Below, piece after piece: positions 41,366 to 46,126 of a stretch of 46,126 bases of DNA. Source of the stretch: UBA6109 sp035366835 (GTDB lineage Bacteria > Desulfobacterota > Syntrophia > Syntrophales > UBA6109); contig DAOSIS010000025.1 in the NCBI GenBank assembly GCA_035366835.1, forward strand, positions 1 to 46,126, written 5' to 3'. The notes under the pieces are model-generated. The model did no database searches. It was not told the DNA's origin and saw only the letters and a list, made by a program, of their open reading frames with translations. Position 1 is the first letter of the stretch. Each line of letters starts with the position of its first letter. The position numbers were made by a program, and so were the translations under genes.

Positions 41366-42226
41366 TCAAAAGGTTCCGTAATAGCCGCTCTTCTCGATGA
41401 CCAGGCGGCCTCCGTCCATCCGGTAGTCGAAGCCGACGTCGTAGAGCAGGTGATCGAGTGCCGGCCGGTTGCCTTCCACGAAAGAGCGGATGCCGGAGGG
41501 GTAGTTCATCTTCTCGAGGAAGAAGATCAGCTGATCGACGCGAATTCCAGAGAAGTAGATGCAGTCGCTCCGCTGCTTGTTCGCAAGGCAGATGGTCCGG
41601 CACTCCCGCAATTCGGGCCACAGGATGCGGTCGATGTCGACCGCCGACGAGTCGATGTGCGCGGAACACCGGATCTTGGCGATCACGTCGTCCCGGTGCT
41701 GCCGCGGATCGAAGAAGAAGTAGAAATTCTCGAGCCGCGTCCCCTCCGGGGAGAGGGAATAGCAGATCCCGGAGGAAACGGCGCTTCCGGGGTTGCCGAT
41801 GTACAGATGAATCTCGTCGAGATCCGCCGCCCCGGAAAGGAGTTCGTCGCGGATGTCGAGGGAGAACATGAAGTAATGGAGGTTCTCGTTCACCGCCAGG
41901 CTGCTCCGGACAAGCGGGTGGATCGCCTTCAGGACCCTGGTGGCCGAACGCGTCCTCTCCCTCCGCCGGTAATCGTAGAAGTAGAATTCCCAGCCGATCC
42001 TTCCTTTTGCGTGCTTAACCCCCCACACGGACATCCCCTCGCCGATCCCGCCGCGGATGGCCCGGACCAGGTCGAACATCCTCCCGTCCGCACCGGCGCA
42101 CGCGAAAGACGAATAGAGCAGGTTCGAGGAACGCAGCTTGCCCGCGAAGGGGACGTCCGGGCGGTACTCCCAGAGGCAGTAGTTGAAGAACAGGTCCTGT
42201 TCCGTCGTGTACTCGGTGCGTTCCAT
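41366..42226 (-). CDS. Unrecognised protein, 286 aa, next to radical SAM enzyme
   Basis: I do not recognise the family. The protein is soluble, aromatic-rich and without a signal peptide or membrane helix. Distinct strands are GMSVWGVKHAKGRIGWEFYFYDYRRRER, DEIHLYIGNPGSAVSSGICYSL, RLENFYFFFDPRQHRDDVIAKIRCSAH and ECRTICLANKQRSDCIYFSGI. The alternating strand-helix layout suggests a compact alpha/beta fold. ATG 42226 follows CAGGAGAGGACG. It lies 79 bases downstream of the radical-SAM gene on the same strand, so the two are probably in one operon. It might be a partner or substrate-binding protein. Confidence 0.75.
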   Translation of the reverse strand: MERTEYTTEQDLFFNYCLWEYRPDVPFAGKLRSSNLLYSSFACAGADGRMFDLVRAIRGGIGEGMSVWGVKHAKGRIGWEFYFYDYRRRERTRSATRVLKAIHPLVRSSLAVNENLHYFMFSLDIRDELLSGAADLDEIHLYIGNPGSAVSSGICYSLSPEGTRLENFYFFFDPRQHRDDVIAKIRCSAHIDSSAVDIDRILWPELRECRTICLANKQRSDCIYFSGIRVDQLIFFLEKMNYPSGIRSFVEGNRPALDHLLYDVGFDYRMDGGRLVIEKSGYYGTF

Positions 42227-42305
42227 CGTCCTCTCCTGAAATTCCTGGAGTCGCGCCCTCCTTCCGGTCCGCCGGGATTTTCGGTGTCCCGATCCGCCCC
42301 TGAAT

Positions 42306-43202
42306 CTACAGCGGATGGAGGCGGTCCCTTTCGTCGCCGTATCTGCGGATATAGGCGCCGGACAACCCCCAGCATTCCTTCGCCCGGCACTCTCCCCTGC
42401 GGGGGCAGGCGCCGAAGCCGCCTTGCCCGAACTTCCGCCAGAAGAGGTCCGGCAGCACGGTCACCGGGAAACCGCTGTCGAAGCATGCCGGCTCCTCCGC
42501 GGGGAGACATTCGGGAAAGCCTTTCAGGACCAGCGGCCTGCCGGACGGCCTCACGGCCGCGCAGGCCCGGGGGAGCAGGCCCGCGAACTCTTCCAGGCTC
42601 ACCACGAGGTCCCGGTCGTCCGCCCCCTCCAGCGGGAAGAAATTCCAGAGGTGGAATTCGTCGATCCTCTTCTGCGACAGAAAGGCGAGCAGCGGCGGGA
42701 TGTCGCGGCAGTTCCTCTTCGACAGGACCGTGTTGCTGATCACCCGGACCGAATCGAATGCGCTCAGGTTCTCCAGACCCGCGACGGTTTGGCGGAACGA
42801 GCCCGGGCGACGGGTGATCCCGTCGTGCACCTCCTCGCGCCCGTGGATGCTGATGAAGAACTCGTTGACGCCGCAGTCGATCAGGCCTTCCAGATACCGC
42901 CTGTCGCTCAGCCTCCTTCCGTTCGTCTGGATCTGGATCCGGTCGAAACAGCGGAGCGAGGCGGCGAACCGCACATACTCGTCCAGGTCGTCGAGCATCG
43001 TCACTTCCGCACCGGAGAGGATCAGGTTCCGGAAATGCCCTTCCGCGGCGACCCGGCGGAGAAGACGCCGGTACTGGTCGCAGCGGAGGGGAGGAAGGCT
43101 TTCCTTCAGGCCGGCCAGCATGCAGATGCTGCAGTCGTTGTTGCATCCGAACCAGATGGAAACGACGAGGTACTTCCGCAGGTCGATTCTTTCATGCGGC
43201 AT
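42306..43202 (-). CDS. Radical SAM enzyme with extra C-terminal cysteines
   Basis: This 298-residue protein starts with the radical-SAM cluster motif FGCNNDCSICML (Cys20, Cys24, Cys27; Cx3Cx2C). It then shows LILSGAEVTMLDDLDEYV (SAM-binding glycine region), QIQTNGRRL and FFISIHGREEVHDG. Near the C-terminus, CFDSGFPV, GACPRRGECRAKECWG and similar cysteines could bind an auxiliary Fe-S cluster, as in SPASM/Twitch peptide-modifying enzymes. Its ATG overlaps the stop of the upstream gene by 11 bases, indicating tight coupling. There is no obvious short precursor peptide between the genes. Its substrate might be a local protein or the exported product. Confidence 0.85.
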   Translation of the reverse strand: MPHERIDLRKYLVVSIWFGCNNDCSICMLAGLKESLPPLRCDQYRRLLRRVAAEGHFRNLILSGAEVTMLDDLDEYVRFAASLRCFDRIQIQTNGRRLSDRRYLEGLIDCGVNEFFISIHGREEVHDGITRRPGSFRQTVAGLENLSAFDSVRVISNTVLSKRNCRDIPPLLAFLSQKRIDEFHLWNFFPLEGADDRDLVVSLEEFAGLLPRACAAVRPSGRPLVLKGFPECLPAEEPACFDSGFPVTVLPDLFWRKFGQGGFGACPRRGECRAKECWGLSGAYIRRYGDERDRLHPL

Positions 43203-44316
43203 AGGGGTCCCCTCGACGGGAGCTTCCCTTCACGCCGAAATACACGGTCAGGAAATCCCTGCCCAGCCGGTCGATCCCTCCGGAAAGATGCCCGAAGATT
43301 TGCGGTTCGGCCGGGTCGTAGAGGGCGGAAAAGGCCTCCGCGGCGATCCCGTAGTGCCGCCTCATCATCTCCAGCCACGGGGACAGGTCCCGCAGCGCAA
43401 GGTTCGCCCTGTACATGTTGATGTCGAACGACCGCCTCGGATTGCCCTCTTCCGTGACCTCCAGGTAGAGGAACTCGTCATCGCGCATCCTGCGCAGCGC
43501 CAGGTCCACGATTCCCTTGACGATGTCGAAGGGGCACGCCTGTCTGCGGGCGTAGAAGACGTCCGCCACCCGCTCCAGGATGGCCTGCACGGAGAAGGAG
43601 GGATAGCAGATGTACCGCGCCCTCGTATGCCGCGTGCTGTCGGCGGTGTCCCATTTGAATCCGAGGTGGAGGAGAAACGATGCGGGTCCGTCCGGGTTTT
43701 CCCTGACCACGGTCTCGAATTTCTTCCCGAATTCCAGATAGGCCTTGTACACCGAGGAGGTTGCGCCTTCTTCGTAGCCGAAGAGGACGATGTTCGCCTC
43801 GGGAAGGAGCCTGCAGAACTCCGCAAGGTCATCGGCCGGCATGCCGATGGCCCGGCACAGGATCGCCAGGCGTTCCGGGGGGTCTTCCCGAAGCATGTCC
43901 TTCTTGAATCCGATCAGGAAGCGTTTCCCGAGCAGCGTCGCCGGCATGCCCTTGAAGGACCGCTCGAAACCGTAGGGCACATCGAGGTCGCGGACAAGAC
44001 GGACGAGACGGAGGGCCTTCTCCCCGCGGACCGCGGGGGAAGATTCCGGTCCGGGGGCCGTTGCGCCGCCCTGCCGAACCGGTTCCGCCTGCGGCGCCTC
44101 CCCGAGCATTCCGTACCGACTCCCGTAATCCCGCACCGCGGCATCAAGGAGGATCTGGAGGCGTTTGACCGATGCCGGGCTGAGGACGATCCGACGGATC
44201 ATCCGGGCTGCTTCCCCTGCGGTGCCTGCCGGCCCCGGCAGCCGCTCTCCGAAGAGGAGCGCGATCTCCCCCTCCCTGTGCTCCACCCTGAAGGCATTCG
44301 CGTAGAAACTCCCCAT
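43192..44316 (-). CDS. DUF3467-like domain plus unrecognised C-terminal domain
   Basis: This 374-residue protein begins GSFYANAFRVEHREGEIALLFGE, then RRIVLSPASVKRLQILLDAAV and DYGSRYG, a clear relative of the DUF3467 protein at 38833-39189. A Pro/Ala linker follows, then a domain of about 270 residues that I do not recognise: IVLFGYEEGATSSVYKAYLEF, FLLHLGFKWD, RYICYPSFSVQAILERV, EFLYLEVTEEG and IFGHLSGGIDRLGRDFLTVYFGV. The start at ATG 44316 has GAGGA five bases upstream; a TTG eight codons earlier lies in the terminator's T-rich tail. It overlaps the radical-SAM gene by 11 bases. Confidence 0.78.
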   Translation of the reverse strand: MGSFYANAFRVEHREGEIALLFGERLPGPAGTAGEAARMIRRIVLSPASVKRLQILLDAAVRDYGSRYGMLGEAPQAEPVRQGGATAPGPESSPAVRGEKALRLVRLVRDLDVPYGFERSFKGMPATLLGKRFLIGFKKDMLREDPPERLAILCRAIGMPADDLAEFCRLLPEANIVLFGYEEGATSSVYKAYLEFGKKFETVVRENPDGPASFLLHLGFKWDTADSTRHTRARYICYPSFSVQAILERVADVFYARRQACPFDIVKGIVDLALRRMRDDEFLYLEVTEEGNPRRSFDINMYRANLALRDLSPWLEMMRRHYGIAAEAFSALYDPAEPQIFGHLSGGIDRLGRDFLTVYFGVKGSSRRGDPYAA

Positions 44317-44331
44317 GAAATCCTCGGCGGG

Positions 44332-44364
44332 AAAAAGCAAACCCCGCCGAGGTCCGCGGCGGGG
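44332..44364 (-). terminator. Intrinsic terminator after the RTX-like gene
   Basis: On the minus strand CCCCGCCG and CGGCGGGG form an 8-bp GC stem with a 7-base loop, followed by TTTGCTTTTT. It lies just after the repeat-protein stop (44376-44378). Its T-rich tail ends a few bases before the ribosome binding site of the next gene, so read-through would be needed to express the downstream operon from the upstream promoter. Confidence 0.85.
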
Positions 44365-44375
44365 CTGCCGGTTCG

Positions 44376-46126
44376 CTATTTCCAGGACCCTGCATTTTTC
44401 CAGCGCTTGTAGCGTCTGTTCTCCTGCTTCTGCGCAAGCCGCTGGAACGATTGGGTGTCGACGACGCCTCCCTCACGCGGGCCGGACCCGGAGATGACCT
44501 TCCAGCCCATCAGGCCGGTGATGGCCGTTTCCGCTGCTGCGTCGAGCATGGCATCGTTCTGCTTTTCGGTCCCCTGCGGTCCGGACCCCTCCTGTCCCGG
44601 CTGCTGAGCGCCGCCCTGCCCGGCGCCCGGCGTCGAACCCGGCTGCTGGCCGCCCTGCTGCGCACCGCCCGCTGCCGCACCGCCCGCTGCCGCACCGTCG
44701 CCGGCTGCGTCAGTCCCCGGCTGCGGTCCCGCCGGTTCTCCGCTGCCCCCGCTCCCTTCCGCCGTCGTCTGTCCGCTGCCCGGTCCTGCGGCTCCTCCCG
44801 CTGCTCCGCCGGCAGCCGCTTGACCGCCTGCACCCGGACCGGTGGTGTACTGGCCGTGGCGGCTGCTGTCCGAGGCGAGCACAAGGGGCGTGCCCCGTTC
44901 CATCAGGCCGAGACCGGCGACGCCGCCCGTGCCCGTGCTTTCGTATCCTCCGGTCCCGCCGGCAAAACCGGCGTACCCCATCCCTCCGCCGCTTCCCTGT
45001 CCCGCGCCGGTCTGCACGCCGGCATTCATCTGCCCGGACGCGCCGTTCCGACCGCTCTCCAGTTCCGTCATCGTGTTGGTGATGATGTCGATGGAGTCGA
45101 GCCGCACGACCGTCTGGACGTTGCCCTTCTGGATGGTGACCCGACCGTAGGTCCCGACCATCGTATCGTCGGCCAGTGTTCCCACGAAGGTGTTCTTGCC
45201 GGTGCAGCCGAACATGACGTCTTCGCCGGGGCCGCCGTCGAGCCAATCGTCGCCGCCGATATGAAGATCGATGGTCTCGACGTAGCGCCATTCGCCGTCT
45301 ACCAGGGTGACCTGGCCCCCGTCGCCGATCAGGATGTCTTTCGCAGAGCCGGCGAACATCCGGTCCGCACCGGTGCCGCCGATCAGGATGTTGCTCCCCT
45401 CGCCGGCCGTGATGACGTCGTCGGCCCCGATCGCGGCGGAGGTGCTGAAGAGAATGTCCAGGATCCCGGTGGACGTGAACAGGATGGTGCCGTTGTCGCC
45501 GAGAAGCACATCGGCGCCGCTTCCCGTCGTGATGCGGTCGCTTCCCATGCCGCCGATCACGTACTTGTTTCCGTCTCCGGAAAGCAGCTGATCGTCGCCG
45601 CCGTTTTCAGGCAGCGTCGAAATAATCTCCTTGATCTTGAGGCTTCCCGTCACGCCCGCATAGGTGACGCTGCCGTTGTCGCCGATGACGATTCCGGTCC
45701 CGGTCCCTTCCCTGACCGTGTCGCCGCCCATGCCGGCCAGGATGTGGTTGTTCCCGTCCCCGACCGTGATCGTGTCATCCCCGCCGTACTCCGGATGGTC
45801 CGCCGTGTCCGTGGTCTGGAGGACCTTCACGGCGCCGTCGCTGTCGTAATCGATCTGACCCGCGTCGCCGATCACGTTGTGGTTCCCCACCAGCGCCGTG
45901 ACCGTGTCGGACCCGAATCCGCCTACGATGTGTTTCGTACCGTTACCTGTCGAGATGACGTCATTCCCGCCGCGGGACGTCACCGTCGACACGATCTGCG
46001 AAAGCTTCAGCGATCCGACGGATCCCGCATAAGTGATGGTACCGTTGTCGCCCAAGATCACATCCGTGCCATCCGCCGTCGTGATCGTGTCCGCTCCCAT
46101 CCCCGCCAGGATGTGGTTGTTCCCGT
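44376..46126 (-). CDS. Large RTX-like repeat protein, C-terminal part
   Basis: This is the 3' end of a gene whose start lies beyond 46126; at least 583 codons are visible. From 46126 to about 45150 the protein consists of repeats of about 58-62 residues with glycine-Asp-rich calcium-binding turns (GGDDTI, GDGNNHILAGMGGDT, GSGADVLLGDNGT). Then comes a segment with GYAGFAGGTGGYEST and a long Gly/Ala/Gln-rich, probably disordered linker (about 44870-44560). The end is a compact tail with AAETAITGLMGWKVI and QSFQRLAQKQENRRYKRW, basic and aromatic. RTX proteins are normally exported by type I systems; none is visible here, but the M50/HlyD/SecA-like operon lies about 6 kb downstream. A terminator follows the stop. 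Confidence 0.88.
   Translation of the reverse strand, partial: GNNHILAGMGADTITTADGTDVILGDNGTITYAGSVGSLKLSQIVSTVTSRGGNDVISTGNGTKHIVGGFGSDTVTALVGNHNVIGDAGQIDYDSDGAVKVLQTTDTADHPEYGGDDTITVGDGNNHILAGMGGDTVREGTGTGIVIGDNGSVTYAGVTGSLKIKEIISTLPENGGDDQLLSGDGNKYVIGGMGSDRITTGSGADVLLGDNGTILFTSTGILDILFSTSAAIGADDVITAGEGSNILIGGTGADRMFAGSAKDILIGDGGQVTLVDGEWRYVETIDLHIGGDDWLDGGPGEDVMFGCTGKNTFVGTLADDTMVGTYGRVTIQKGNVQTVVRLDSIDIITNTMTELESGRNGASGQMNAGVQTGAGQGSGGGMGYAGFAGGTGGYESTGTGGVAGLGLMERGTPLVLASDSSRHGQYTTGPGAGGQAAAGGAAGGAAGPGSGQTTAEGSGGSGEPAGPQPGTDAAGDGAAAGGAAAGGAQQGGQQPGSTPGAGQGGAQQPGQEGSGPQGTEKQNDAMLDAAAETAITGLMGWKVISGSGPREGGVVDTQSFQRLAQKQENRRYKRWKNAGSWK
45150..46126 (-). repeat. Tandem RTX-like coding repeats, about 180-bp period
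   Basis: The anchor GDNG/GDAG/GDGG recurs at 58-62-residue spacing (five anchors visible between 46052 and 45326), each preceded by a G-x-G-x-D block and followed by a hydrophobic strand such as TITYAGSVGSLKLSQIVST. The array runs to the window edge. Confidence 0.85.

Noticed and set aside
42227..42305. Possible RiPP precursor between the radical-SAM gene and the 286-residue gene
   Set aside because: I saw no short frame with a ribosome binding site and leader-core pattern in this gap or at 41264-41365.
1..46126. CRISPR array, tRNA, rRNA, insertion sequence or prophage genes
   Set aside because: No regularly spaced direct repeats, no clover-leaf signature and no transposase, integrase or phage structural protein could be recognised.

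Overview
This is a GC-rich bacterial chromosome segment, gene-dense, with few repeats and no rRNA, tRNA or CRISPR that I can see. Several things point to an anaerobic Gram-negative bacterium, most likely Desulfobacterota (Syntrophales/Geobacter-like): the thiazole pathway uses the oxygen-sensitive radical-SAM enzyme ThiH, a formate dehydrogenase sulfurtransferase (FdhD) is present, and lipoproteins and periplasmic adaptor proteins are numerous. The taxonomic placement is inference from gene content, not from a marker gene.

Layout. (1) 3-7702, all on +: the 3' end of metW, then a PP-loop tRNA-thiolation-like ATPase, thiS-thiG-thiH-thiE-thiF, a cysteine desulfurase and fdhD. This is a sulfur-trafficking cluster: one desulfurase could feed persulfide sulfur to the ThiF/ThiS carrier (thiazole), to FdhD (formate dehydrogenase) and perhaps to tRNA. 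(2) 7873-8277: an HU gene with its own promoter and terminator, then a nested palindromic element (8327-8492). (3) 13216-8582, on -: a signalling operon of CheD, a PAS histidine kinase, a stand-alone receiver and a REC-PAS-PAS-HD-GYP c-di-GMP phosphodiesterase. (4) 13803-31446: a mixed region with unusual multidomain proteins. They include a DctP-type binding protein fused to a DUF900 hydrolase, a WD40-caspase lipoprotein, a Lon-like AAA protease, an MBL hydrolase, a K+ channel with two RCK regions, a second HU/IHF, dinB with a LexA-type operator, a TPR-PDZ-caspase lipoprotein, a 32-residue basic peptide and a Ser/Thr kinase fused to a cyclic-nucleotide-binding domain.

(5) 31688-46126 is the most unusual part. 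An operon on the - strand (38505 to 31688) encodes a GAF-HlyD membrane-fusion protein, an M50 site-2-type protease carrying an N-terminal PqqD-like domain and a C-terminal HlyD arm, a truncated SecA-like ATPase and a further HlyD-type adaptor. Upstream on the same strand lie a DUF3467 protein, an O-methyltransferase-like protein, two proteins I do not recognise (one with an N-terminal DUF3467-like domain) and a radical-SAM enzyme. At the edge lies the C-terminus of a large RTX-like repeat protein that continues beyond the window. I infer a dedicated export and maturation system for a giant repeat protein or a modified peptide. No classical type I ABC exporter or TolC is visible here, which makes the SecA-like/M50/HlyD set the strongest candidate for an under-described system in this window.
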